Assembly: GCF_029227915.1 (NCBI RefSeq) | Contig: NC_079875.1 | Coordinates: 40,631,201-40,695,200 of the forward strand | Direction: 5' to 3' | Source of the DNA: Hydractinia symbiolongicarpus | Lineage: Eukaryota > Cnidaria > Hydrozoa > Anthoathecata > Hydractiniidae | DNA: 64,000 bases | Shown: positions 1 through 11,683 of the stretch, one piece after another | Layout of the letters: each line of letters starts with the position of its first letter | How positions within the stretch are numbered: the first letter of the stretch is position 1 | Position numbers and translations under genes: made by a program | The notes under the pieces: model-generated | Seen by the model: the letters and a program-made list of their open reading frames with translations, nothing else | Databases searched by the model: none | What the model was told of the DNA's origin: nothing

Positions 1-511
1 ATGTTTTCATATTTGATGGGACGCTGAATAAAAGAAGTTTAATCGCCGGCAAACGAAAATCCGCGATTTCCCGTAAACCCCGGACTCGGCCCGTATAGTC
101 AAAAGTATACAAAAAAAGTACCCAGGGAGTAAACACATTTCCCGAACGATTTTTTATAATATTTTTTAACCACTAGAACGAATGAGACTTGTAGTTTTTA
201 AAAATGTTTTCATTTTTAATGAGACGCTTAATGAAAGAGGTTTAATCGCCGGCAAACGAAAACCCGCGATTTCCCGTAAATCGCGGGCTTGTCCCGTATA
301 GTCAAAAGTAAACAAAGAAAGTACCCAGGGAGTAAACTCATTTCCAGAACGATTTTTTAAATTATTTTTTCACCACTAAAACGCATGAGACTTGTAGTTT
401 TTAAAAATGTTTTCATTTTTGATGAGACGCTGCTTAAAAGAAGTTTAATCGCCGGCAAACGAAACCCCGCGATTTCCCGTATATCCCGGGCTTGGCCCGT
501 ATAGTTGAATG

Positions 512-520
512 TATATAAAG
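512..520 (+). promoter_or_regulatory. TATA-box-like variant in one monomer subfamily
   Basis: TATATAAAG replaces the usual TATACAAAG in six monomers: 512, 1,324, 3,832, 4,846, 5,657 and 35,705. All six are of the subfamily with GTTGAATG upstream. It resembles a eukaryotic TATA box by sequence alone; no start site or transcript can be inferred. Confidence 0.2.
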
Positions 521-1867
521 AAAGTACCCAAGGAGTAAACTCATTTCCCGAACGATTTTTCAAATTATTTCTACACCACTAGAACAAATGAGACTTGTAG
601 TTTTCAAAAGTGTTTTCATTTTTGATGAGACGCTGAATAAAAGAAGTTTAATCGCCGGCAAACGCAAACCTGCGATTTCCCGTAAATCCCGGGCTTGGCC
701 GTATAGTCGAATGTATACAAAGAAAGTACCCAGGGAGTAAACTCATTTACCGAACGATTTTTTTAAATTATTTTTTCACCACTAAAACGCATGAGACTTG
801 TAGTTTTCAAAAAAGTTTTCATTTTTGATGAGACGCCTAATGAAAGGGGTTTAATCGCCGGCAAACGAAAACCCACGATTTCCCGTAAATCCCGGGCTTG
901 GCCCGTATAGTTGAATGTATACAAAGAAAGTACGAAGGGAGTAAACTCATTTCCTGAACGATTTTTTAAATTATTTTTTCACCATTAAAACACACCAGAT
1001 TTGTAGTTTTCAAAAATGTTTTAATTTTTGATGAGACGCTTAGTGAAAGGGGTTTAATCGCCGGCAAACGAAAACCCGCGATTTCCCGTAAATCCCGGGC
1101 TTGGCCCCTATAGTCGAATGTATACAAAGAAAGTACCCTGTGAGTAAACTCATTTCCAGAACGATTTTTTAAATTATTTTTTCACCACTAAAACGCATGA
1201 GACTTGTAGTTTTCAAAAATGTTTTCATTTTTGATGGGACGCTGAATAAAAGAAGTTTAATCGCCGGCAAACGAAACCCCGCGATTTCCCGTATATCCCA
1301 AGCTTGGCCCGTATAGTTGAATGTATATAAAGAAAGTACCCAAGAAGTAAACTCATTTCCCGAACGATTTTTCAAATTATTTCTACACCACTAGAACAAA
1401 TGAGACTTGTAGTTTTCAAAAATGTTTTCATTTTTAATGTGTCGCTTAATGAAAGAGGTTTAATCGCCGGCAAACAAAAACCCGCGATTTTCCGTAAATC
1501 CCGGGCTTGTCCCGTATAGTCGAATGTATACAAAGAATGTACCTAGGGAGTAAACTCATTACCCGAACGATTTTTTAAATTATTTTTTCACCACTAAAAC
1601 GCATGAGACTTGTAGTTTTCAAAAATGTTTTTATTTTTGATGAGACGCTGGATAAAAGAAGTTTAATCGCCGGCAAACGAAAACCCGCGTTTTTCCGTAA
1701 ATCCCGGACTCGGCCCGTATAGTCAAAAGTATACAAAGGAAGTACCTAGGGAGTAAACTCATTTCCCGAACGATTTTTTAAATTATTTTTTCACCACTAA
1801 AACGCATGAGACTTGTAGTTTTCAAAAATGTTTTCATTTTTGATGAGACGCTGGATAAAAGAAGTTT

Positions 1868-1895
1868 AATCGCGGGCAAACGAAAACCCGCGATT
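1868..1895. other. GC-rich stem-loop, perfect version
   Basis: Arms AATCGCGGG (1,868-1,876) and CCCGCGATT (1,887-1,895) pair perfectly across a 10-nt loop. The usual monomer has AATCGCCGG in the left arm, giving 8 of 9 pairs at monomer positions 63-71 and 82-90. This single copy therefore shows the ideal palindrome; most copies are one mismatch away. Confidence 0.8.
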
Positions 1896-2210
1896 TCCCG
1901 TAAATCCCGGACTCGGCCCGTATAGTCAAAAGTATACAAAGAAAATACCCAGGGAGTAAACTCATTTCCCAAACGATTTTTTAAATTATTATTTCACCAC
2001 TAAACCCATGAGAGTTGTAGTTTTTAAAAATGTTTTCATTTTTGATGAGACGCTTAATGAAAGTGGTTTAATCGCTGGCAAACGAAAACCCGCGATTTCC
2101 CGTAAATCCCGGGCTTGGCCCGTATAGTCGAATGTATACAAAGAAAGTACTCGGGAGTGAAATCATTTCCCGAATGATTTTTTAAATTATTTTTTTCACC
2201 ACTAAAACGC

Positions 2211-2488
2211 ATGAGACTTGTAGTTTTCAAAAATGTTTTTATTTTTGATGAGACGCTTAATGAAAGAGGTTTAATCGCCGGCAAACGAAAACCCGCGATT
2301 TCCTGAAACTTTTTCATTTTTGATGAGACGCTGAATAAAAGAAGTTTAATCGCCCGCAAACGAAAACCCGCGATTTCCCGTAACTCCCGGGCTTGGCCCG
2401 CATAGTCAAAAAAATACAAAGAAAGTGCCCAGGGAGTAAACTCATTTCCCGAACAATTTTTTAAATTATTTTGTCACCACTAAAACGC
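2211..2488. repeat. 278-bp long monomer, first occurrence
   Basis: After CGCGATTTCCTG the sequence jumps back to the hairpin region (TTTTTCATTTTTGATGAG), so about 75 bp of the monomer (roughly positions 22-95) is present twice. The distance between starts is 278 bp rather than 203. The junction near 2,304 differs slightly from the other three long monomers, reading TCCTGAAACTTTTTC. Confidence 0.85.
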
Positions 2489-3682
2489 ATGAGACTTGTA
2501 GTTTTCAAAAGTGTTTTCATTTTTGATGAGACGCTGAATAAAAGAAGTTTAATCGCCGGCAAACGCAAACCTGCGATTTCCCGTAAATCCCGGGCTTGGC
2601 CGTATAGTCGAATGTATACAAAGAAAGTACCCAGGGAGTAAACTCATTTACCAAACGATTTTTTTAAATTATTTTTTCACCACTAAAACGCATGAGACTT
2701 GTAGTTTTCAAAAAAGTTTTCATTTTTGATGAGACGCCTAATGAAAGGGGTTTAATCGCCGGCAAACGAAAACCCACGATTTCCCGTAAATCCCGGGCTT
2801 GGCCGGTATAGTTGAATGTATACAAAGAAAGTACCCAGGGAGTAAACTCAATTCCTGAACGATTTTTTAAATTATTTTTTCACCATTAAAACACACCAGA
2901 TTTGTAGTTTTCAAAAATGTTTTCATTTTTGATGAGACGCTGAATAAAAGAAGTTTAATCGCCGGCAAACGAAAACCCGCGATTTCCCGTAAGTCCCGGG
3001 CTTAGCCCGTATAGTCAAAAAAATACAAAGAAAGTGCCCAGGGAGTAAACTCATTTCCCGAACAATTTTTTAAATTATTTTGTCATCACTAAAACGCATG
3101 AGACTTGTAGTTTTCAAAAGTGTTTTCATTTTTGATGAGACGCTTAATAAAAGAAGTTTAATCGCCGGCAAACCCAAACCTGCGATTTCCCGTAAATCCC
3201 GGGCTTGGCCGTATAGTCGAATGTATACAAAGAAAGTACCCAGGGAGTAAACTCATTTCCTGAACGATTTTTTAAATTATTTTTTCACCGTTAAAACACA
3301 CCAGATTTGTAGTTTTCAAAAATGTTTTCATTTTTGATGAGACGCTTAGTGAAAAAGGTTTAATCGCCGGCAAACGAAAACCCGCGATTTCCCGTAAATC
3401 CCGGGCTTGGCCCCTATAGTCGAATGTATACAAAGAAAGTACCCTGTGAGTAAACTCATTTCCAGAACGATTTTTTTAATTATTTTTTCACCACTAAAAC
3501 GCATGAGACTTGTAGTTTTCAAAAATGTTTTCATTTTTGATGAGACGCTGAATAAAAGAAGTTTAATCGCCGGCAAACGAAAACCCGCCATTTCCCGTAA
3601 ACCCCGGACTCGGCCCGTATAGTCAAAAGTATACAAAGAAAGTACCCAGGGAGTAAACTCATTTCCCGAACGATTTTTTATA

Positions 3683-6320
3683 TTATTTTTTAACCACTAA
3701 ACGCATGAGACTTGTAGTTTTTAAAAATGTTTTCATTTTTGATGAGACGCTGAATAAAAGAAGTTTACTCGCTGGCAAACGAAAAACCGCGATTTCTCGT
3801 ATATCCCGGGCTTGGCCCGTATAGTTGAATGTATATAAAGAAAGTACCCAGGGAGTAAACTGATTTCCCAAACGATTTTTCAAATTATTTCTGCACCACT
3901 AGAACGAATGAGACTTGTAGTTTTCAAAAATGTTTTCATTTTTAATGAGACGCTTAATGAAAGAGGTTTAATCGCCGGCAAACGAAAACCCGCGATTTCC
4001 CGTAAATCCCAGGCTTGTCCCGTATAGTCAAAAGTATACAAAGAAAGTACCCAGGGAGTAAACTCATTTCCCGAACGATTTTTTAAATTATTATTTCACC
4101 ACTAAAGCCCATGAGACTTGTAGTTTTTGAAAATGTTTACAATTTTGATGCGACGCTGAATAAAAGGAGTTTAATCGCCGGCAAACGAAAACCCGCCATT
4201 TCCCGTAAACCCAGGACTCGGCCCGTATAGTCAAAAGTATAAAAAGAAAGTACCTAGGGAGTAAACTGATTTCCCGAACGATTTTTTAAATTATTTTTTC
4301 ACCACTAAAACGCATGAGACTTGTAGTTTTCAAAAATGTTTTCATTTTTGATGAGACGCTGGATAAAAGAAGTTTAATCGCCGGCAAACGAAAACCCGCG
4401 ATTTCGCGTAAATCCCGGACTCGGCCCGTATAGTCAAAAGTATAGAAAGAACGTACCTAGGGAGTAAACTCATTTCCCGAACGATTTTTTAAATTATTTT
4501 TTCACCACTAAAACGCATGAGACTTGTAGTTTTTAAAAATGTTTTCATTTTTGATGAAACGCTGGATAAAAGAAGTTTAATCGCCGGCAAACGAAAACCC
4601 GCGATTTCCCGTAAATCCCGGACTCGGCCCGTATAGTCAAAAGTATACAAAGAAAGTACCCAGGGAGTAAACTCATTTCCCAAACGATTTTTTATATTAT
4701 TATTTCACGACTAAACCCATGAGAGTTGTAGTTTTTAAAAATGTTTTCATTTTTGACGAGACGCTGAATAAAAGAAGTTTAATCGCTGGCAAACGAAAAA
4801 CCGCGATTTCTCGTATATCCCGGGCTTGGCCCGTATAGTTGAATGTATATAAAGAAAGTACCCAGGGAGTAAACTGATTTCCCAAACGATTTTTCAAATT
4901 ATTTCTGCACCACTAGAACGAATGAGACTTGTAGTTTTCAAAAATGTTTTCATTTTTAATGAGACCCTTAATGAAAGAGGTTTAATCGCCGGCAAACGAA
5001 AACCCGCGAATTCCCGTAAATCCCAGGCTTGTCCCGTATAGTCAAAAGCATACAAAGAAAGTACCCAGGAAGTAAACGCATTTCCCGAACGATTTTTTAA
5101 ATTATTATTTCACCACTAAAGCCCATGAGACTTGTAGTTTTTGAAAATGTTTACATTTTTGATGCGACGCTGAATAAAAGGAGTTTAATCGCCGGAAAAC
5201 GAAAACCCGCCATTTCCCGTAAACCCAGGACTCGGCCCGTATAGTCAAAAGTATACAAAGAAAGTACCTAGGGAGTAAACTCATTTCCAGAACGATTTTT
5301 TAAATTATTTTTTCACCACTAAAACGCATGAGACTTGTAGTTTTCAAAAATGTTTTCATTTTTGATGAGACGCCTGATAAAAGAAGTTTAATCGCCGGCA
5401 AACGAAAACCCGCGATTTCCCGTAAATCCCGGACTCGGCCCGTATAGTCAAAAGTATACAAAGAAAGTACCCAGGGAGTAAACTCATTTCCCAAACGATT
5501 TTTTATATTATTATTTCACGACTAAACCCATGAGAGTTGTAGTTTTTAAAAATGTTTTCATTTTTGATGAGACGCTGAATAAAAGAAGTTTAATCGCTGG
5601 CAAACGAAAAACCGCGATTTCTCGTATATCCCGGGCTTGGCCCGTATAGTTGAATGTATATAAAGAAAGTACCCAGGGAGTAAACTGATTTCCCAAACGA
5701 TTTTTCAAATTATTTCTGCACCACTAGAACGAATGAGACTTGTAGTTTTCAAAAATGTTTTCATTTTTAATGAGACGCTTAATAAAAGAGGTTTAATCGC
5801 CGGCAAACGAAAACCCGCGAATTCCCGTAAATCCCAGGCTTGTCCCGTATAGTCAAAAGTATACAAAGAAAGTACCCAGGAAGTAAACGCATTTCCCGAA
5901 CGATTTTTTAAATTATTATTTCACCACTAAAGCCCATGAGACTTGTAGTTTTTGAAAATGTTTACATTTTTGATGCGACGCTGAATAAAAGGAGTTTAAT
6001 CGCCGGAAAACGAAAACCCGCCATTTCCCGTAAACCCAGGACTCGGCCCGTATAGTCAAAAGTATACAAAGAAAGTACCTAGGGAGTAAACTCATTTCCC
6101 GAACGATTTTTTAAATTATTTTTTCACCACTAAAACGCATGAGACTTGTAGTTTTCAGAAATGTTTTCATTTTTGATGAGACGCTGGATAAAAGAAGTTT
6201 AATCGCCGGCAAACGAAAACCCGCGATTTCCCGTAAATCCCGGACTCGGCCCGTATAGTCAAAAGTATACAAAGAAAGTACCCAGGGAGTAAACTCATTT
6301 CCCAAGCGATTTTTTAAATT
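3683..6320. repeat. Four-monomer higher-order repeat, 811 bp
   Basis: Private variants recur at 811 bp: ACCGCGATTTCTCG near 4,800 and 5,611 (also near 3,786), GATGCGACGCTG near 5,161 and 5,972 (also near 4,147), and GGATAAAAG or GATAAAAG near 4,563, 5,374 and 6,185. The first copy (3,683-4,690) has five monomers because the GGATAAAAG monomer is doubled, making the spacing 1,017 bp. Copies two and three run from about 4,700 and 5,511. Confidence 0.85.
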
Positions 6321-6340
6321 ATTATTTCACCACTAAACCC

Positions 6341-8158
6341 ATGAGAGTTGTAGTTTGTAAAAATGTTTTCATTTTTGATGAGACGCTTAATGAAAGAGGT
6401 TTAATCGCCGGCAAACGAAAACCCGCGATTTCCCGAATTTTTTTCATTTTTGATGAGACGCCTAATGAAAGGGGTTGAATCGCCGGCAAACGAAAACCCA
6501 CGATTTCCCGTAAATCCCGAGCTTGGCCCGTATAGTTTAATGTATACAAAGAAAGTACCCAGGGAGTAAACTCATTTCCCGAACGATTTTTTAAATTATT
6601 TTTTCACCATTAAAACACACGAGATTTGTAGTTTTCAAAAATGTTTTCATTTTTGATGAGACGCTTAATGAAAGGGGTTTAATCGCCAGCAAACGAAAAC
6701 CCGCGATTTCCCGTAAATCCTGGGCTTGGCATCTATAGCCGAATGTATACAAAGAAAGTACCCTGTGAGTAAACTCATTTCTAGAAGGATTTTCTAAATT
6801 ATTTTTTCACCACTAAAACGCATAAGACTTGTTGTTTTCAAAAATGTTTTCATTTTTGATGAGACGCTGAATAAAAGAAGTTTAATCGCCGGCAAACGAA
6901 AACCCGCGATTTCCCGTAAATCCCGGGCTTGGCCCGTATAGTCAAAAGTATACAAAGAAAGTACCCAGGGAGAAAACTGATTTCCCGAACGATTTTTCAA
7001 ATTATTTCTGCACCACTAGAACAAATGAGACTTGTAGTTTTCAAAAATGTTTTCATTTTTAATGAGACGCTTAATGAAAGAGGTTTAATCGCCGGCAAAC
7101 GAAAACCCGCGATTTTCCGTAAATCCCGGACTCGGCCCGTATAGTCAAAAGTATACAAAGAAAGTACCCAGGGAGTAAACTCATTTCCCGAACTATTTTT
7201 AAAATTATTTTTTCACCACTAAAACGTATGAGACTTGTAGTTTTCAAAAGTGTTTTCATTTTTGATGAGACGCTGAATAAAAGAAGTTTAATCGCTGGCG
7301 AAAGAAAACCCGCGATTTCCCGTAAATCCCGGGCTTGGCCCGTATAGTTGTATGTATCTAAAGAAAGTACCCAGGGAGTAAACTGTTTTCCCGAACGATT
7401 TTTCAAATTATTTCTGCACCACTAGAACGAATGAGGCTTGTAGTTTTCAAAAATGTTTTCATTTTTGATGAGACGCTTAATGAAAGGGGTTTAATCGCCG
7501 GCAAACGAAAACCCGCGATTTCCCGTATATCCCGGGCTTGGCCCCATTAGTCGAATGTATACAAAGAAAGTACCCTGTGAGTAAACTCATTTCCAGAACG
7601 ATTTTTTAAATTATTTTTTCACCACTAAAACGCATAAGACTTGTTGTTTTCAAAAATGTTTTCATTTTTGATGAGACGCTGAATAAAAGAAGTTTAATTG
7701 CCGGCAAACGAAAACCCGCGATTTCCCGTAAATCCCGGGCTTGGCCCGTATAGTCAAAAGTATACAAAGAAAGTACCCAGGGAGAAAACTGATTTCCCGA
7801 ACGATTTTTCAAATTATTTCTGCACCACTAGAACAAATGAGACTTGTAGTTTTCAAAAATGTTTTCATTTTTGATGAGACGCTGAATAAAAGAAATTTAA
7901 TCGCTGGCGAAAGAAAACCCGCGATTTCCCGTAAATCCAGGGCTTGGCCCGTAAAGTCGAATGGATACAAAGAAAGTACCCTGTGAGTAAACTCATTTCC
8001 AGAACGATTTTTTAAATTATTTTTTCACCACTAAAACGCATAAGACTTTTTGTTTTCAAAAATGTTTTCATTTTTGATGAGACGCTGAATAAAAGAAGTT
8101 TAATCGCCGGCAAACGAAAACCCGCGATTTCCCGTAAATCCCGGGCTTGGCCCGTATA
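6341..8158. repeat. Ten-to-eleven-monomer unit, copy 1
   Basis: Starts with a 278-bp long monomer (6,341-6,618). Matches 8,446-10,700 at offset 2,105 (2,104 after a one-base change near 7,530) and again 11,970-14,230. Near 7,938 one monomer is missing relative to the other copies: the left part matches the copy at 9,990 and the right part the copy at 10,245, leaving a hybrid monomer. After that the offset becomes 2,307. Confidence 0.8.
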
Positions 8159-11100
8159 GTCAAAAGTATACAAAGAAAGTACCCAGGGCGTAAACTGATT
8201 TCCCGAAGGATTTTTCAAATTATTTCTGCACCACTAGAACAAATGAGACATGTAGTTTTCAAAAATGTTTTCATTTTTAATGAGACGCTTAATGAAAGAG
8301 GTTTAATCGCCGGCAAACGAAAACCCGCGATTTCCCGTAAATCCTGGGCTTGGCCCGTATAGTCGAATGTATACAAACAAAGCACCCTGTGAGTAAACTC
8401 ACTTCCCGAACGATTTTTCAAATTATTTCTGCACCACTAGAACGAATGAGGCTTGTAGTTTTCAAAAATGTTTTCATTTTTAATGAGACGCTTAATGAAA
8501 GAGGTTTAATCGCCGGCAAACGAAAACCTGCGATTTCCCGAATTTTTTTCATTTTTGATGAGACGCCTAATGAAAGGGGTTGAATCGCCAGCAAACGAAA
8601 ACCCACGATTTCCCGTAAATCCCGGGCTTGGCCCGTATAGTTAAATGTATACAAAGAAAGTACCCAGGGAGTAAACTCATTTCCCGAACGATTTTTTAAA
8701 TTATTTTTTCACCATTAAAACACACGAGATTTGTAGTTTTCAAAAATGTTTTCATTTTTGATGATACGCTTAATGAAAGGGGTTTAATCGCCAGCAAACG
8801 AAAACCCGCGATTTCCCGTAAATCCTGGGCTTGGCACCTATAGTCGAATGTATACAAAGAAAGTACCCTGTGAGTAAACTCATTTCTAGAACGATTTTCT
8901 AAATTATTTTTTCACAACTAAAACGCATAAGACTTGTTGTTTTCAAAAATGTTTTCATTTTTGATGAGACGCTGAATAAAAGAAGTTTAATCGCCGGCAA
9001 ACGAAAACCCGCGATTTCCCGTAAATCCCGGGCTTGGCCCGTATAGTCAAAAGTATACAAAGAAAGTACCCAGGGAGAAAACTGATTTCCCGAACGATTT
9101 TTCAAATTATTTCTGCACCACTAGAACAAATGAGACTTGTAGTTTTCAAAAATGTTTTCATTTTTAATGAGACGCTTAATGAAAGAGGTTTAATCGCCGG
9201 CAAACGAAAACCCGCGATTTCCCGTAAATCCCGGACTCGGCCCGTATAGTCAAAAGTATACAAAGAAAGTACCCAGGGAGTAAACTCATTTCCCGAACTA
9301 TTTTTAAAATTATTTTTTCACCACTAAAACGTATGAGACTTGTAGTTTTCAAAAGTGTTTTCATTTTTGATGAGACGCTGAATAAAAGAAGTTTAATCGC
9401 TGGCGAAAGAAAACCCGCGATTTCCCGTAAATCCCGGGCTTGGCCCGTATAGTTGTATGTATCTAAAGAAAGTACCCAGGGAGTAAACTGATTTCCCGAA
9501 CGATTTTTCAAATTATTTCTGCACCACTAGAACGAATGAGGCTTGTAGTTTTCAAAAATGTTTTCATTTTTGATGAGACGCTTAATGAAAGGGGTTTAAT
9601 CGCCGGCAAACGAAAACCCGCGATTTCCCGAAATCCCGGGCTTGGACCCTATAGTCGAATGTATACAAAGAAAGTACCCTGTGAGTAAACTCATTTCCAG
9701 AACGATTTTTTAAATTATTTTTTCACCACTAAAACGCATAAGACTTGTTGTTTTCAAAAATGTTTTCATTTTTGATGAGACGCTGAATAAAAGAAGTTTA
9801 ATCGCCGGCAAACGAAAACCCGCGATTTCCCGTAAATCCCGGGCTTGGCCCGTATAGTCAAAAGTATACAAAGAAAGTACCCAGGGAGAAAACTGATTTC
9901 CCGAACGATTTTTCAAATTATTTCTGCACCACTAGAACAAATGAGACTTGTAGTTTTCAAAAATGTTTTCATTTTTGATGAGACGCTGAATAAAAGAAAT
10001 TTAATCGCTGGCGAAAGAAAACCCGCGATTTCCCGTAAATCCCGGGCTTGGCCCGTATAGTTGTATGTATCTAAAGAAAGTACCCAGGGAGTAAACTCAT
10101 TTCCCGAAAGATTTTTTAAATTATTTTTTCACCACTAAAACACACGAGATTTGTAGTTTTCAAAAATGTTTTCATTTTTGATGAGACGGTTAATGAAAGG
10201 GGTTTAATCGCCGGCAAACGAAAACCCGCGATTTCCCGTAAATCCAGGGCTTGGCCCGTAAAGTCGAATGGATACAAAGAAAGTACCCTGTGAGTAAACT
10301 CATTTCCAGAAAGATTTTTTAAATTATTTTTTCACCACTAAAACGCATAAGACTTTTTGTTTTCAAAAATGTTTTCATTTTTGATGAGACGCTGAATAAA
10401 AGAAGTTTAATCGCCGGCAAACGAAAACCCGCGATTTCCCGTAAATCCCGGGCTTGGCCCGTATAGTCAAAAGTATACAAAGAAAGTACCCAGGGCGTAA
10501 ACTGATTTCCCGAACGATTTTTCAAATTATTTCTGCACCACTAGAACAAATGAGACATGTAGTTTTTAAAAATGTTTTCATTTTTAATGAGACGCTTAAT
10601 GAAAGAGGTTTAATCGCCGGCAAACGAAAACCCGCGATTTCCCGTAAATCCTGGGCTTGGCCCGTATAGTCGAATGTATACAAAGAAAGTACCCTGTGAG
10701 TAAACTCATTTCCAGAACGATTTTTTAAATTATTTTTTCACCACTAAAACACACGAGATTTGTAGTTTTCAAAAATGTTTTCATTTTTGATGAGACGTTG
10801 AATAAAAGAAGTTTAATCGCCGGCAAACGCAAACCTGCGATTTCCCGTAAATCCCGGGCTTGGCCGTATAGTCGAATGTATACGAAGAAAGTACCCAGGG
10901 AGTAAACTCATTTACCGAACGATTTTTTTAAATTATTTTTTCACCACTAAAACGCATGAGACTTGTAGTTTTCAAAAAAGTTTTCATTTTTGATGAGACG
11001 CTTAATGAAAGGGGTTTAATCGCCGGCAAAAGAAAACCCGTGATTTCCCGTAAATCCCGGGCTTGGCCCCTATAGTCGAATGTATACAAAGAAAATACCC

Positions 11101-11683
11101 TGTGAGTAAACTCATTTCCAGAACGATTTTTTAAATTATTTTTTCACCACTAGAACAAATGAGACTTGTAGTTTTCAAAAATGTTTTCATTTTTAATGAG
11201 ACTCTTAATGAAAGAGGTTTAATCGCCGGCAAACGAAAACGCGCGATTTCCCGTAAATCCCGGACTCGGCCCGTATAATCAAAAGTATACAAAGAAAGTA
11301 CCCAGGGAGTAAACGCATTTCCCGAACGATTTTTCAAATTATTTCTGCACCACTAGAACAAATGAGACTTGTAGTTTTCAAAAATGTTTTCATTTTTAAT
11401 GAGACGCTTAATGAAAGAGGTTTAATCGCCGGCAAAAGAAAACCCGTGATTTCCCGTAAATCCCGGGCTTGGCCCCTATAGTCGAATGTATACAAAGAAA
11501 ATACCCTGTGAGTAAACTCATTTCCAGAACGATTTTTTAAATTATTTTTTCACCACTAGAACAAATGAGACTTGTAGTTTTCAAAAATGTTTTCATTTTT
11601 AATGAGACTCTTAATGAAAGAGGTTTAATCGCCGGCAAACGAAAACGCGCGATTTCCCGTAAATCCCGGACTCGGCCCGTATA
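8159..11683. repeat. 3,525-bp tandem unit, copy 1
   Basis: Seventeen monomers plus one 75-bp extra. The left edge is set by the run CCCAGGGCGTAAACTG, also found at 11,706; upstream of about 8,159 and 11,684 the two sequences part at class markers. Contains the long monomer near 8,541. Near its right end a two-monomer piece is doubled (11,028-11,306 and 11,434-11,712, offset 406), marked by ACCCGTGATTTCCC, AAAATACCCTG and ACGCGCGATT. Confidence 0.85.
8446..8723. repeat. 278-bp long monomer in the 3,525-bp unit
   Basis: CGATTTCCCGAA runs straight into TTTTTTTCATTTTTGATG near 8,541, so positions about 22-95 occur twice. The same junction is seen near 6,436 and 12,066, each in the first long monomer of its unit. 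The shared junction means these three descend from one event. Confidence 0.88.

Larger units (their letters stand above)
1..3682. repeat. Left mosaic of diverged monomers
   Basis: Begins inside a monomer. Neighbouring monomers differ more than in later blocks. Short shared runs are shuffled: 385-590 resembles 1,197-1,400 (offset 812, four monomers); 588-1,030 resembles 2,489-2,930 (offset about 1,901); the monomer near 994 with CACACCAGATTTG reappears near 2,897 and 3,300. A subfamily ending in CTGCACCACTAGAAC or CTACACCACTAGAAC is typical of the left part of the window. No gene seen. Confidence 0.85.

Noticed and set aside
357-563. Minus-strand frames of 62-68 codons repeated dozens of times with near-identical peptides
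   Set aside because: They span just over one monomer and recur because the DNA repeats. The period of 203 bp shifts the frame each monomer, both strands show such frames, and substitutions show no codon-position pattern that I can see.
3407-3622. Plus-strand 71-codon frames with basic residues
   Set aside because: Same satellite sequence read on the other strand, repeated at 7,000-17,000 and 35,482. No domain, no stable start context, no neighbouring gene structure.
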